From assembly GCA_900545305.1 (NCBI GenBank), contig UQYD01000001.1:62001-126000 (forward strand): a stretch of DNA of 64,000 nucleotides, given 5' to 3'. The notes below the pieces were generated by a model. That model was given only the letters and a program-made list of their open reading frames with translations. It ran no database searches and had not been told where the DNA came from. This DNA comes from an uncultured Eubacterium sp. (lineage in GTDB: Bacteria; Bacillota; Clostridia; Lachnospirales; CAG-274). A program made the position numbers and the translations under genes. Below, in pieces: positions 25,416 through 35,045 of the stretch. Every line of letters begins with the position of its first letter. Within the stretch, counting starts at the first letter, position 1.

Positions 25416-26165
25416 TTATTTTGGTAATGTTGATATTACTACTGATGCTTCAGACATTCTTTTTTCCATAACAGAAACAACAGTATCAGTTGTTTTTTCT
25501 ACATCTAACTTTTCGTTGTAAAAATCTAAGTCATTATTAATTTCTGGTTCAATTTTTTCAATACAAGCTTTTACAGTGTTTCTATCAACAAAATAAGAAG
25601 GGTTTAAATATTTACGCTTATTAAGTAAAGTAGTATATTCTTCTACTCTGTCAGCTATTTTACCTGTTCTGGCATAGCTATAGGCTTCATTTATGGCTGA
25701 TTTAATATCTAATCTTGCACCTAAATCGTAATATGTAAATCTCTTGTTGTAGCTTGTATGATTACTTGATAAATAAATTACATTTTGAAGTTCTAATTTA
25801 GAATAATCGTTTTCACCTCTGTCAAGAGCTTGTTCTACAGTTAAACCACCAATAGGATAGTTATTTAAAAAAGCACCTGGGTAAATTAAATCCGTATCGA
25901 GAGCCTCTTTTACAGAGTCTGTCTTTGCTGCATTAATAGCATTTTTAGAGTATATTCCACTCCCTATTGAGGCAACAATAAGAACAGCAACGGCTATAAT
26001 ATGGAGAGGTTTAATTTTGAATGTATCTTTATCAGCGATATAATCGCTGTTTAAAAATTCAATAACTTTATCTTTTAATTTTATACTGTATTTTTTAGTG
26101 TATTTAATGAAAATTTTAAACTTTTCAATTAATACAGGAACAATATTATTTATCTTGTTTTTCAT
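25416..26165 (-). CDS. Membrane-anchored partner with a VanW-type N-terminal domain but no VanW domain
   Basis: A 249-residue protein with a ~60-residue basic cytoplasmic segment, one TM helix (IIAVAVLIVASIGSGIY) and an extracellular domain. That domain follows the PG_binding_4 pattern of the downstream VanW protein: IYPGAFLNNYPIGGLTVEQAL matches its IKKGILVDGMDLSGMTYEKAL, and TYYDLGARLDIKSAINEAY matches its YTLDDFDIKFNIDDTVKQA. It ends before any VanW domain. It could be a dedicated partner or a paralogue that lost its C-terminus. The AAGGAG site is strong. Confidence 0.75.
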   Translation of the reverse strand: MKNKINNIVPVLIEKFKIFIKYTKKYSIKLKDKVIEFLNSDYIADKDTFKIKPLHIIAVAVLIVASIGSGIYSKNAINAAKTDSVKEALDTDLIYPGAFLNNYPIGGLTVEQALDRGENDYSKLELQNVIYLSSNHTSYNKRFTYYDLGARLDIKSAINEAYSYARTGKIADRVEEYTTLLNKRKYLNPSYFVDRNTVKACIEKIEPEINNDLDFYNEKLDVEKTTDTVVSVMEKRMSEASVVISTLPK

Positions 26166-26174
26166 AAAAACTCC

Positions 26175-26282
26175 TTAGTGTATAAATATAATGGATAATG
26201 AACTTAATACCATAGCAACAATCAAAAATATAGCAACTACGCCAGCAACAATTCTCTTAGTTTTTGGATTCATTCTTCTCAC
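26175..26282 (-). CDS. 35-residue single-helix membrane protein upstream of the VanW pair
   Basis: A very short reverse-strand gene: GTG start at 26280-26282, TAA at 26175-26177. The protein starts MRRMNPKTKRI and continues as one hydrophobic helix (VAGVVAIFLIVAMVLSSL), the typical shape of a small membrane or stressosome-type peptide. AAAGGAGAG lies upstream with about 10 bases spacing. It ends nine bases before the next gene's ATG and overlaps its ribosome binding site, so it would lead the VanW operon. An in-frame ATG three codons in is an alternative start. Confidence 0.65.
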   Translation of the reverse strand: MRRMNPKTKRIVAGVVAIFLIVAMVLSSLSIIFIH

Positions 26283-26388
26283 TTTATATACACTCTCCTT
26301 TAAAAATCTCTATAAGGCTTATTATAACAGAAATATATATTTTTTCAATAATTTTAATATATTTAATATAAATTTAAGGGATGTATAC

Positions 26389-26416
26389 TTGACTTTAAAA
26401 ATTAAGATTTTATAAT
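26389..26416 (+). promoter_or_regulatory. Sigma-A promoter of the ABC exporter operon
   Basis: TTGACT (26389-26394), 16 bases, TATAAT (26411-26416), about 38 bases before the first exporter ATG. Confidence 0.75.
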
Positions 26417-26454
26417 AATATAGTTAGATTTCTAAATTTAGGAGGAAATAAACA

Positions 26455-28194
26455 ATGAGAAAACTTTTGAAATACCTGAAGCCTTATTGGCTTTATGTTA
26501 TTTTAGCACCTCTTTTAATGATTGTAGAGGTTGGAAGTGAATTGCTTATGCCTAAAATAATGAGTTACATTGTAGATATTGGTGTAGCAAATCACGATTT
26601 TAGCTATATAATTTCACGAGGAATACTTATGATTATTATAGCTTTCTTCGGTATTGTAGGTGGTGCAGGCTGTACAATTTGCTCATCAAAGGCATCTATG
26701 GGCTTTGGTACAGATATAAGAAAAGATATGCTTGATAGAATACAAAATTTTTCTTTTGTAAATCTTGATAAGTTCAAAACATCTTCTCTTATTACAAGAC
26801 TTACAAACGATATTACACAGGTGCAACAGATAGTAATGATGAGTTTAAGAATGTTGGTCAGAGCACCGGCTACATTTATTGGTGGCTTAATTATGGCTAT
26901 TACAATTAATACCAGATTATCACTTATATTAGTTGTAGCTATTGTTGTTTTATTTACATCTGTTTTTCTTATTATAAGAAAAGTTGGACCATTATTTAAC
27001 ATAGTTCAGCAAAAAATAGATAACGTAAATACAGTTATGAGAGAAAATCTTGCTGGTGTTAGAGTTATTAAATCTTTTGTAAGGGAAAAGAAAGAAAAAG
27101 AAAAATTCGATGTACGAAATACAGAATTAAGAGATACAACAATATCTGCTTTTAGAATTGTTACATTAATTTTCCCTGTTTTAATAATCATAATGAATGT
27201 TGTGACTGTTATTATTTTGTGGCGTGGTGGACATATGGTATTTGAAAACATTATGCCTACAGGAGATTTAATGGCATATATTACTTATCTTACACAGATT
27301 TTAATGTCATTAATGATGGTAAGTATGGTATTTGTAATGATTTCAAGAGGTGGAGCTTCTGCTGAAAGAATAGGCGAAATTTTTGCAACTGAAATAGATA
27401 TTACAGAACCGGAAAATGCCATTACTTCAGGAATAGACAAGGGTAAAATTGAATTTAAAAATGTGTCTTTTAGATACCCTGAAAGTACAGGAGACCCTGT
27501 TCTTGAAAATATTAATTTGACAATTAATTCGGGAGAAACAGTTGGTATATTAGGTGAAACTGGTGCAGGTAAGTCTACACTTGTTAATCTTATACCTAGA
27601 TTATATGATACAACAGAGGGCGATATATTTATTGATGGAAAGAATGTAAAAAATATAAGCCTTGACTATTTGAGAAGCTCTATTGGTACTGTGTTACAGA
27701 AAACAATACTTTTTTCAGGTACTATTAAAAACAATATAAAATGGGGCGATAGTAATGCCTCAGATGAAGAAATTATCGAATGTGCTAAAGATGCTCAGGC
27801 TTATGACTTTATTGTTAATACAGACAATGGCTTTGACACAGAATTAGGTCAGATGGGTGTTAATGTTTCCGGTGGACAGAAGCAGAGAATATCCATAGCC
27901 AGAACACTTTTGAAAAAATCTAAAATACTTATTTTTGATGATAGTACAAGTGCCTTAGATACTGGCACAGAAGCTAAAATCCAAAGTGTTTTAAAGAACA
28001 AATACAAAGATGTGACAAAGATTATTATTGCTCAGAAAATTTCTTCTGTTATGAATAGTGATAAAATTATATTAATTCACGGAGGAAAAATAATTGGAGA
28101 GGGTAATCACGATTATTTAATGGCAAATTCTGAGGAATATCGTGAAATATATGAATCCCAAATAAGAGAGGAGGACGAATTAAATGGCAGATAA
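26455..28194 (+). CDS. ABC exporter half-transporter with degenerate ATP site (subunit A)
   Basis: A 579-residue fused permease-ATPase: six TM helices (residues ~10-310) then the nucleotide-binding domain. Walker A is GETGAGKST and the signature is VSGGQKQR. The residue after the Walker B aspartate is Asp, not the catalytic Glu (LIFDDSTSALD), and the switch His is replaced by Gln in IIIAQKIS. That pattern marks the degenerate half of heterodimeric exporters such as BmrCD or TM287/288. It overlaps its partner by 11 bases. Substrates are probably drugs, lipids or peptides; not determinable here. Confidence 0.92.
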   Translation: MRKLLKYLKPYWLYVILAPLLMIVEVGSELLMPKIMSYIVDIGVANHDFSYIISRGILMIIIAFFGIVGGAGCTICSSKASMGFGTDIRKDMLDRIQNFSFVNLDKFKTSSLITRLTNDITQVQQIVMMSLRMLVRAPATFIGGLIMAITINTRLSLILVVAIVVLFTSVFLIIRKVGPLFNIVQQKIDNVNTVMRENLAGVRVIKSFVREKKEKEKFDVRNTELRDTTISAFRIVTLIFPVLIIIMNVVTVIILWRGGHMVFENIMPTGDLMAYITYLTQILMSLMMVSMVFVMISRGGASAERIGEIFATEIDITEPENAITSGIDKGKIEFKNVSFRYPESTGDPVLENINLTINSGETVGILGETGAGKSTLVNLIPRLYDTTEGDIFIDGKNVKNISLDYLRSSIGTVLQKTILFSGTIKNNIKWGDSNASDEEIIECAKDAQAYDFIVNTDNGFDTELGQMGVNVSGGQKQRISIARTLLKKSKILIFDDSTSALDTGTEAKIQSVLKNKYKDVTKIIIAQKISSVMNSDKIILIHGGKIIGEGNHDYLMANSEEYREIYESQIREEDELNGR

Positions 28195-29983
28195 CAAAAA
28201 GTCACCAATACCTTTTGGTGGAGGCAGAGGAGATAGACACGCAGCCCCTCAAAAGCCTAAAAATACAATGGCTACATTGAAAAAATTATGGAAATATATT
28301 TCTGTCCATAAAATTAAATTAATAATAGTATTTTTCTTAGTTTTATTTACAACTTTGACAACATTAATATCTACAAGAGCTGTAGGTACAGCTATAGATA
28401 ATTATGTTTTACCGGGAAAATTTGGGGCTTTAGCAAAAGTAATAGCAGGACTTGTAGTGTTATATCTTTTGTCAGCTCTCTTTACTTGGCTACAAACACA
28501 GCTTTGCGTAAATCTTGCACAAAATACAGTATTTGAAATAAGAAAAGATTTATTTAATAAATTACAGACTTTACCTTTAAAATACTTTGATACCAATTCA
28601 AAAGGTGATATAATGAGTAGAGTTACAAATGATGTTGATGCAATAGCAAACTCACTTAATGTAAGTTTAGTTCAGGCTGTCCAGTCTTTAATGACTATTA
28701 TTGGTATATTTATATTTATGCTTGTACTTAACCCTATTTTGACAGTAGTAACAGTTGCAACAATACCCTTTCTGTTTTTAATGACTAAGTTTATTACAAA
28801 ACGTTCAAGAGTATATTTTGTAAAACAGCAGGTGGCGTTAGGTGCTTTAAATGGTAATATAGAAGAAGTTATATCAGGACAGAAGGTTGTAAAAACATTT
28901 GTAAAGGAAAAGTATGAGCTTGAAAAAATGGAAGTCCTCAATCAGGAGCTTAAAAAAGTTGGTACTAATGCTCAGATTTTTTCTGGATTTATGGGACCTT
29001 GCTCAACTTTTATAAATAGTTGTTCTTATGCCCTTATAGTTGTTGTAGGTGCTTTAGCAGGAATTACTCCCGGTGTTATAACAAGTTTCTTGATTTATTC
29101 AAGACAGTTTGGCAGACCTTTTAATGAAATTGCTACACAGTATAACTCGCTTCTTTCGGCTGTAGCTGGTGCAGAAAGAGTATTCACCGTTATGGAACAG
29201 TTACCAGAACCGGCAGACGATGAAAATGCTATTGAATTAAAGGATATTAATGGTAGAGTAGATTTTGATGATGTTTGTTTTTCTTATGAAGAGGGTCACC
29301 CAATTCTTAAGAATATAAATTTATATGCAAAATCCGGTCAGACTATTGCCTTAGTTGGACCAACAGGTGCTGGTAAAACAACTATAATAAATCTTCTTAC
29401 TAGATTTTATGATATTCAGAGTGGGTCAATAAAAATTGATGGTACAGATATTAGAAAGATTAAGAGAAATAGTTTGAGAGAAACACTAGGTATTGTATTG
29501 CAGGATAGTTATTTATTTACTGGTACAATAATGGAAAATATAAGATATGGCAGACTTGATGCAACAGATGAAGAAGTTATAGAGGCTGCTAAATTGGCAC
29601 AGGCTCACGAATTCATAAGAAGATTAAATAATGGATATGATACAGAACTTTCAGAAGATACAGACACTCTTAGTCAGGGTCAAAAGCAGATGATAGCTAT
29701 TGCAAGAACAATACTTGCTGACCCTAAGATATTGGTTCTTGATGAGGCAACAAGTAATGTAGATACAAGAACAGAAGTAAAAATTCAAAGAGCTATGTTA
29801 AACCTTATGGAAGGAAGAACTTCATTTGTAATTGCTCATAGACTTTCAACAATAAGAAATGCAGACTTGATTGCTGTATTAAAAGATGGAGAAATAATTG
29901 AAAGGGGTAATCATACTGAACTGCTTGAAAAGAAAGGTTTTTATTATTCCCTTTATATGAACCAGTTTAGTGAAGATTTATAA
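28184..29983 (+). CDS. ABC exporter half-transporter with canonical ATP site (subunit B)
   Basis: The 599-residue partner of the preceding gene. It opens with a Pro/Gly-rich cytoplasmic segment, six TM helices (~35-330), then an NBD with GPTGAGKTT, signature LSQGQKQM, Walker B plus catalytic Glu in LVLDEATSNVD, and switch His in VIAHRLST. The non-GG signature (SQGQ) here would pair with the degenerate site of subunit A, as in other heterodimers. It starts inside subunit A behind GAGGAGG and ends five bases before addA. Confidence 0.93.
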   Translation: MADNKKSPIPFGGGRGDRHAAPQKPKNTMATLKKLWKYISVHKIKLIIVFFLVLFTTLTTLISTRAVGTAIDNYVLPGKFGALAKVIAGLVVLYLLSALFTWLQTQLCVNLAQNTVFEIRKDLFNKLQTLPLKYFDTNSKGDIMSRVTNDVDAIANSLNVSLVQAVQSLMTIIGIFIFMLVLNPILTVVTVATIPFLFLMTKFITKRSRVYFVKQQVALGALNGNIEEVISGQKVVKTFVKEKYELEKMEVLNQELKKVGTNAQIFSGFMGPCSTFINSCSYALIVVVGALAGITPGVITSFLIYSRQFGRPFNEIATQYNSLLSAVAGAERVFTVMEQLPEPADDENAIELKDINGRVDFDDVCFSYEEGHPILKNINLYAKSGQTIALVGPTGAGKTTIINLLTRFYDIQSGSIKIDGTDIRKIKRNSLRETLGIVLQDSYLFTGTIMENIRYGRLDATDEEVIEAAKLAQAHEFIRRLNNGYDTELSEDTDTLSQGQKQMIAIARTILADPKILVLDEATSNVDTRTEVKIQRAMLNLMEGRTSFVIAHRLSTIRNADLIAVLKDGEIIERGNHTELLEKKGFYYSLYMNQFSEDL

Positions 29984-29988
29984 AAATT

Positions 29989-32900
29989 ATGGATAAAAAT
30001 GAGGAATTAAAACAGCAAGTTTTAAATGAAGAAAATAAAAAAGATGATGGTTTAAATGATAAACAGCGAGAGGCTGTTTACATTAGGGGAGCAAACACTC
30101 TTGTCAGTGCAGGTGCTGGGTCTGGAAAGACCTATGTACTGACAAAGAGAGTTATCTCTCTTTTAACAGATGAAAAAAATCCCGTTGATATAGATAGGCT
30201 TTTTGTTGCTACGTTTACTGTTTCAGCTACAGGCGAAATGACAGAACGTATAAGAAAAGCTATTAATGATGAAATAAAAAGAATAAGAAAAGAAAAAAAC
30301 AAAAAAGAAAATTTAAATAAAATAAATGAATTAGAAAAACACGAGAATCATTTAAGAAAACAGATTTCTCTTTTAAATAGAGCAAGTATTACAACAATAG
30401 ACTCATATTGTTCAACTGTAGTAAAACAAAATTTCCAAAAATTGATTTTTGAAACAGACGAAGAAACACTTTCCTTAGACCCTAATTTCAAAATTTGTGA
30501 CAGTTGGGAAAATGACCAAATGCAGTCAGAAGCTATGGACGAATTTATGGAGTTAAAATACCAAGAAAAAAATCCAAACTTTATGGCACTGTGTGATAAT
30601 TTATGCCAAAATTATACTGATAGAAATTTAAAAACAGTTATATTATCAGTTCTCAATAAAATAGAAAACTTCTCAAACAGAGAAAAATGGTTTGAGCAAA
30701 TAATGGAAATGTATCGTCAAATAGAGAATATATCAAATGAGGACGATTACTATACATCAGATTTTGCTAAGGCATATAAGGAATTGTTTGCAGAAAATGT
30801 AGATGATATTAATGATGCAAAAAGAGAGTTTGATATTAATATTGGAGATTTAAAGGAACGTTTGGCTTACTTAGATAGCCAAACAAAATTAACTGACACT
30901 ATAAGAAATGGTATATATGTTGCTGATAATATAAATGATTTTGTCACTAAATTAAATGAAAGCTATATTTCTGAAAGTGCTAAAGAGTTTAGTAATCTTG
31001 ATGTTAGTGGTGTTTTTGGAGGTAGACTTTTAACCCCTGCTAAAAAGGGTGATAAGGAAAAAAATAATTTAAAAATAGAGGCTATAGAAATTGCAAACGA
31101 AATAAAAACAAATGCCAAGATTTTTAAAGAAAATGTTTTTGATATTTTTGCTTCAAAGTATGAGTCTATATCATATGATGATTTTGAAATACTAAAAAAA
31201 CAAGCTCCTTTAATTGAAACCCTTATTGATTGTGTAAGAGATTATAGCAAAATATTAATGAGAAAGAAATTTGAACAGCAAAAATATACATTTAATGATA
31301 TTGCTAGATTTTGCCACGATATATTAGTAGATGAAAATGGTAACAAAACTGCTGTTGCAGAAAGATATTCTGAAGAATTTGCAGAAATTATTGTTGACGA
31401 ATATCAGGATATAAGTTTCTTACAGGATGATATATTGAGAGCTATATCTAATGGACACAATTTATTTATGGTTGGTGATATAAAGCAAGCTATATATAGA
31501 TTTAGAGAGGCAAACCCAGAAGTATTTAATGAAAAGTACAAAAAATATGAAGTATATAAGGGCAAAATAGAAAGTGACAAAGAAGGTTATAAAATTATGC
31601 TTTCAGAGAATTATCGTTCAAGAAAGCAGATTTTAGAGGCTAGTAATTATATATTTAATGGACTTATGTCAGAAACCCTTGGCGAAGTAGAGTATGGAGA
31701 AGATACTAAGCTTATAACAGGGTCAAAATTTCCTAATGCAGATGATAAGATATACAATACAGAAATTGTATCTATATATAAACCTAGTAAAAACACAAAA
31801 AAAGTTAGATATGATAGTGAAATTGGTACAATGGAATGTACTTGTGGTGAGTATTATGACGGAGTACCGGAAGATGCTGATATAGTTTATTATGAAGCCA
31901 GTGAAATTGCCCATAGAATAAAAGAACTTGTAGGTACTATGGATATAAGTATAAAGAATGAACCTAATAAGACAAGAAAATTGGAATACGGTGATATATG
32001 TATTCTGATGAAAACTTTAAAACTATCAGATGTTACAGGTACAGGAAATACAATGAAGGAATATTTAATGAAAGCCGGTATACCGGTTTCACTTAAATTG
32101 GAAAATGCTTTAGTCGATACATTTGAAGTTAAATTGTTACTTAATTTTTTACGAGTACTGGATAATCCTATGCAGGATATTCCTCTTGTTAGCTTGTTAT
32201 ATTCAACTGTTTATAATTTTTCAGCTGATGAATTAGTTGAGATAAAGAAAGCAGAGTTTAATTCAAATATTTATATAGCTTTATTGAAATATTGTGAAAA
32301 TGACAATGAAAATGCTGAATTAAAACAAAAAGCTCAACAAGTTATAGATGATATAAATAAGTTTAGAAATATGGCGTTGGAAACAAGTATGTATGACTTG
32401 ATTTCAGAAATTTATTTGGAAACTAATTTATATAATTATGTTTCATTCCTTCCTGACGGAAAAAACAGAAAAGTAAATTTAATATTGTTCAAAGAATTAG
32501 CTTTGGAATATGATGCTAAAAATTGCTTTGGTATAAATGGATTTTTAGATTTTGCAGAAAATACTGCTTTAAATGCTCAGGATTTAGGAAGTGCATCAGA
32601 TAGTAACAGTGTAAAAATTTCAACTATACATAAGAGTAAGGGCTTGGAATATCCTGTTGTTTTTGTTGCTAACTTAGGCAGAGCATCTTTAAATGAAAAT
32701 CATAGAGATACAACAGAAAGGGCATTTATAGATAAAAATTTACTTGCTGTTAATTACAGAGACAGCTTTGAAATGCAATCCTATGGTACTATACCAAATT
32801 ATATAGGAAAACTGAGAAAGAAACATTTGGAATTGTCAGAGGTAATGCGTTTATTCTATGTTGCTTGTACCAGAGCAAGAGAAAAGCTAATATTAATTGG

Positions 32901-33933
32901 CTGTAATGATAGTGTTTTAGATGTAACTGAAAATAAAGATATATATCAAAATAAAAATGGAAAATTTATTCCTACATTGATGCAAAAACAGAATAATATA
33001 ATGAAATGGCTTTCATATACTGTAAAGGGGTGCAAAGAGGATTATATAGATGTTGAAAATATTTATGTTCCTAATATGCAGGATTATTTAATAAAAAATG
33101 AAGAAGTTACACAGCTTCAAGAAGATAGTCTTAGTAATATTGTTCCACCTCAGGATATTAAAGAAAGTGATGAATATATTAATATTGCAAAAAAGCTGGA
33201 TTGGGTTTATCCAAATGAATTTGCATCACAGATACCTACAAATATGTCTATTACAGAAATAAAGAGAAGGCATACAGCTGAAATAGTAGAAAATGGAGAT
33301 ACTGAAAAAATAGCCAGTTCCTTTAGGGAACAAAATGCAGTTTATCCTATGCCTAAATTTATGAAAGAAAATGCTGATAAAATATCACCGGCTCAGCTTG
33401 GTTCTGTGTACCACGCTATATTAGAAAAATTAGATTTTCTAACTGTTAGTACAGAAGATGAAGTCCAAAATGCAGTGGATACTTTTGTGAAAAAAGGTTT
33501 CTTATCTGTTAATGAAGCAGAGGCTGTTGATTTAAAGAAGATAGTAGCTTTTCTCAACTCACCTTTGGGACAGAGAATTAAAAAAATACCGGTAGAGGAT
33601 ATACACAAAGAAAGTACATTTATAATGTATATGACACCTGATGAAGTTGCTAAGTTAAATGGAACTTTACCGGAAGAATTTTGGGGCAGCAATTATAAAA
33701 AAGTGGAAGATAGAATTTTAATAAACGGTATCATTGACCTTTATTTTAAAGATGGTGATAACTATGTTCTTGTGGACTATAAAACTGACAATGTAAAGAG
33801 CATGGAAGAACTTGTCGAAAGATATGAAGTTCAGTTGAAGTTTTATAAAAAAGCTTTAGAAATGAATTATAATATCGAAATTTCAGAGCTAGTTATATAT
33901 TCGTTAAAATTAAATTCACAAATTATTTTATAA
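29989..33933 (+). CDS. addA: ATP-dependent helicase/nuclease subunit A (AddA)
   Basis: A 1314-residue UvrD-like helicase with a C-terminal RecB-family nuclease, the A half of AddAB, which processes double-strand breaks to Chi sites. Motifs: AGAGSGKTYVL (residues ~41-51), Walker B IIVDEYQDIS, VGDIKQAIYRFREANP, STIHKSKGLEYPVVFV, VACTRAREKLILIG, and the nuclease VLVDYKTD near the C-terminus. No clear Shine-Dalgarno precedes the ATG, so translation may be coupled to the exporter gene five bases upstream. AddB, usually the adjacent partner, is not in this window. Confidence 0.93.
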   Translation: MDKNEELKQQVLNEENKKDDGLNDKQREAVYIRGANTLVSAGAGSGKTYVLTKRVISLLTDEKNPVDIDRLFVATFTVSATGEMTERIRKAINDEIKRIRKEKNKKENLNKINELEKHENHLRKQISLLNRASITTIDSYCSTVVKQNFQKLIFETDEETLSLDPNFKICDSWENDQMQSEAMDEFMELKYQEKNPNFMALCDNLCQNYTDRNLKTVILSVLNKIENFSNREKWFEQIMEMYRQIENISNEDDYYTSDFAKAYKELFAENVDDINDAKREFDINIGDLKERLAYLDSQTKLTDTIRNGIYVADNINDFVTKLNESYISESAKEFSNLDVSGVFGGRLLTPAKKGDKEKNNLKIEAIEIANEIKTNAKIFKENVFDIFASKYESISYDDFEILKKQAPLIETLIDCVRDYSKILMRKKFEQQKYTFNDIARFCHDILVDENGNKTAVAERYSEEFAEIIVDEYQDISFLQDDILRAISNGHNLFMVGDIKQAIYRFREANPEVFNEKYKKYEVYKGKIESDKEGYKIMLSENYRSRKQILEASNYIFNGLMSETLGEVEYGEDTKLITGSKFPNADDKIYNTEIVSIYKPSKNTKKVRYDSEIGTMECTCGEYYDGVPEDADIVYYEASEIAHRIKELVGTMDISIKNEPNKTRKLEYGDICILMKTLKLSDVTGTGNTMKEYLMKAGIPVSLKLENALVDTFEVKLLLNFLRVLDNPMQDIPLVSLLYSTVYNFSADELVEIKKAEFNSNIYIALLKYCENDNENAELKQKAQQVIDDINKFRNMALETSMYDLISEIYLETNLYNYVSFLPDGKNRKVNLILFKELALEYDAKNCFGINGFLDFAENTALNAQDLGSASDSNSVKISTIHKSKGLEYPVVFVANLGRASLNENHRDTTERAFIDKNLLAVNYRDSFEMQSYGTIPNYIGKLRKKHLELSEVMRLFYVACTRAREKLILIGCNDSVLDVTENKDIYQNKNGKFIPTLMQKQNNIMKWLSYTVKGCKEDYIDVENIYVPNMQDYLIKNEEVTQLQEDSLSNIVPPQDIKESDEYINIAKKLDWVYPNEFASQIPTNMSITEIKRRHTAEIVENGDTEKIASSFREQNAVYPMPKFMKENADKISPAQLGSVYHAILEKLDFLTVSTEDEVQNAVDTFVKKGFLSVNEAEAVDLKKIVAFLNSPLGQRIKKIPVEDIHKESTFIMYMTPDEVAKLNGTLPEEFWGSNYKKVEDRILINGIIDLYFKDGDNYVLVDYKTDNVKSMEELVERYEVQLKFYKKALEMNYNIEISELVIYSLKLNSQIIL

Positions 33934-34008
33934 ATTCTATTCTAAAAGCAATAGTAGTTGAATAAAAATAAATATGGACTATATTAAAACAACGAGGGGA
34001 GCTTTTTT

Positions 34009-34656
34009 ATGGAAAACAATTTAGAAAACAACAACATTATACATTTGACAGGAAAGATTATTTCAGATTTTGAATATAGTCATCAAGTGTATGGAGAGAG
34101 TTTTTATTGCTTTAAATTAGAATGTAAACGATTAAGTGATACTGAAGATATATTGCCGGTAACAATTTCTGAAAGACTTATTATTACTGAAAATATATCT
34201 GTAGGTTCAACAGTGGAAGTGCAAGGACAGCTTAGGTCATATAACAATTATGTTGATGGCAAAACCCATTTAATGCTTACTGTTTTTGCAAAGGATATTG
34301 CCGTAAAGGAAGATGATTTTTGTGGCAATCCTAATGAAATTAAACTTACAGGATTTATTTGTAAAGAACCTGTTTACAGAAAGACACCTTTTGGCAGAGA
34401 AATAGCTGATGTGTTGTTGGCAGTAAACAGAGCATATAATAAATCTGACTATATTCCGGTTATCTGTTGGGGTAGAAATGCTAGATTTGCAGGAACACTT
34501 TCTGTAGGAGATAACATAAGTGTGTATGGAAGAATGCAGTCAAGAATATACCATAAAAAAATAGACGAAAATAATTACATAGAAAAAACAGCTTTTGAAG
34601 TTTCTGTGTCTAAAATAGAGTGTATTTCTGTTGGTATTGACAAAACAGCAAATTAA
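34009..34656 (+). CDS. Double-OB-fold single-stranded DNA-binding-like protein
   Basis: A 215-residue protein made of two SSB-type OB folds in tandem: IHLTGKIISDFEYSHQ (from ~residue 10) and IKLTGFICKEPVYRKTPFG (from ~110), the second with the SSB-like IPVICWGRNARFA. It lacks the acidic partner-binding tail of replicative SSB. Such proteins occur in clostridia, possibly as SSB paralogues; the role is unknown. It has a GAGGGGAG site, and lies between addA and a small protein gene. Confidence 0.75.
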   Translation: MENNLENNNIIHLTGKIISDFEYSHQVYGESFYCFKLECKRLSDTEDILPVTISERLIITENISVGSTVEVQGQLRSYNNYVDGKTHLMLTVFAKDIAVKEDDFCGNPNEIKLTGFICKEPVYRKTPFGREIADVLLAVNRAYNKSDYIPVICWGRNARFAGTLSVGDNISVYGRMQSRIYHKKIDENNYIEKTAFEVSVSKIECISVGIDKTAN

Positions 34657-34715
34657 TAGTATTATATTACAAAAGGATTTTTAAGGTATTTACTTAAAGA
34701 AAGGGGAATTTACTT

Positions 34716-34919
34716 ATGAAGAGTGATGTATTCGTACAATTTGGAGGAGATACTGTAGATACAAAGTCTTTAATGGATACTGCTAAGGAAATTTGGAAGG
34801 CAGAAGGTAACAAGGTTAAGGATTTACATACAGTTCAGCTTTATTTAAAGCCTGAAGAAAAGAAATGCTATTATGTATTTAATGGCGAAGGCTCCGAAAA
34901 CAGCTTTTTTATGATATAA
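34716..34919 (+). CDS. Small DUF6465-like protein
   Basis: A 67-residue cytosolic protein with an N-terminal strand VFVQFGG, a middle helix TKSLMDTAKEIWKAEGN and a C-terminal beta pair (TVQLYLKPEEKKCYYVFNG). I recognise it as similar to a widespread small clostridial family named DUF6465; function unknown. It has its own AAAGGGG site and a terminator immediately downstream. Confidence 0.75.
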   Translation: MKSDVFVQFGGDTVDTKSLMDTAKEIWKAEGNKVKDLHTVQLYLKPEEKKCYYVFNGEGSENSFFMI

Positions 34920-34931
34920 ACAAAGTGATGT

Positions 34932-34969
34932 AACAGTGTGGAGGACAGTTGCTTCTACACTGTTTTTTT
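34932..34969 (+). terminator. Intrinsic terminator after the DUF6465-like gene
   Basis: An 11-bp stem (AACAGTGTGGA from 34932 with TCTACACTGTT, one wobble pair), then a run of seven T. Confidence 0.85.
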
Positions 34970-35045
34970 GTCAAAAATAGGTTTACTTTAATGATATAAA
35001 GTGTTAAAATACATAGGTAAAATATTGACCCATGAGGTGATTTGT

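Noticed and set aside
26191..26415. Forward open frame of 74 codons before the ABC exporter
   Set aside because: It is antisense to the 35-residue membrane protein gene and lacks a ribosome site; its apparent hydrophobicity reflects AT-rich sequence.
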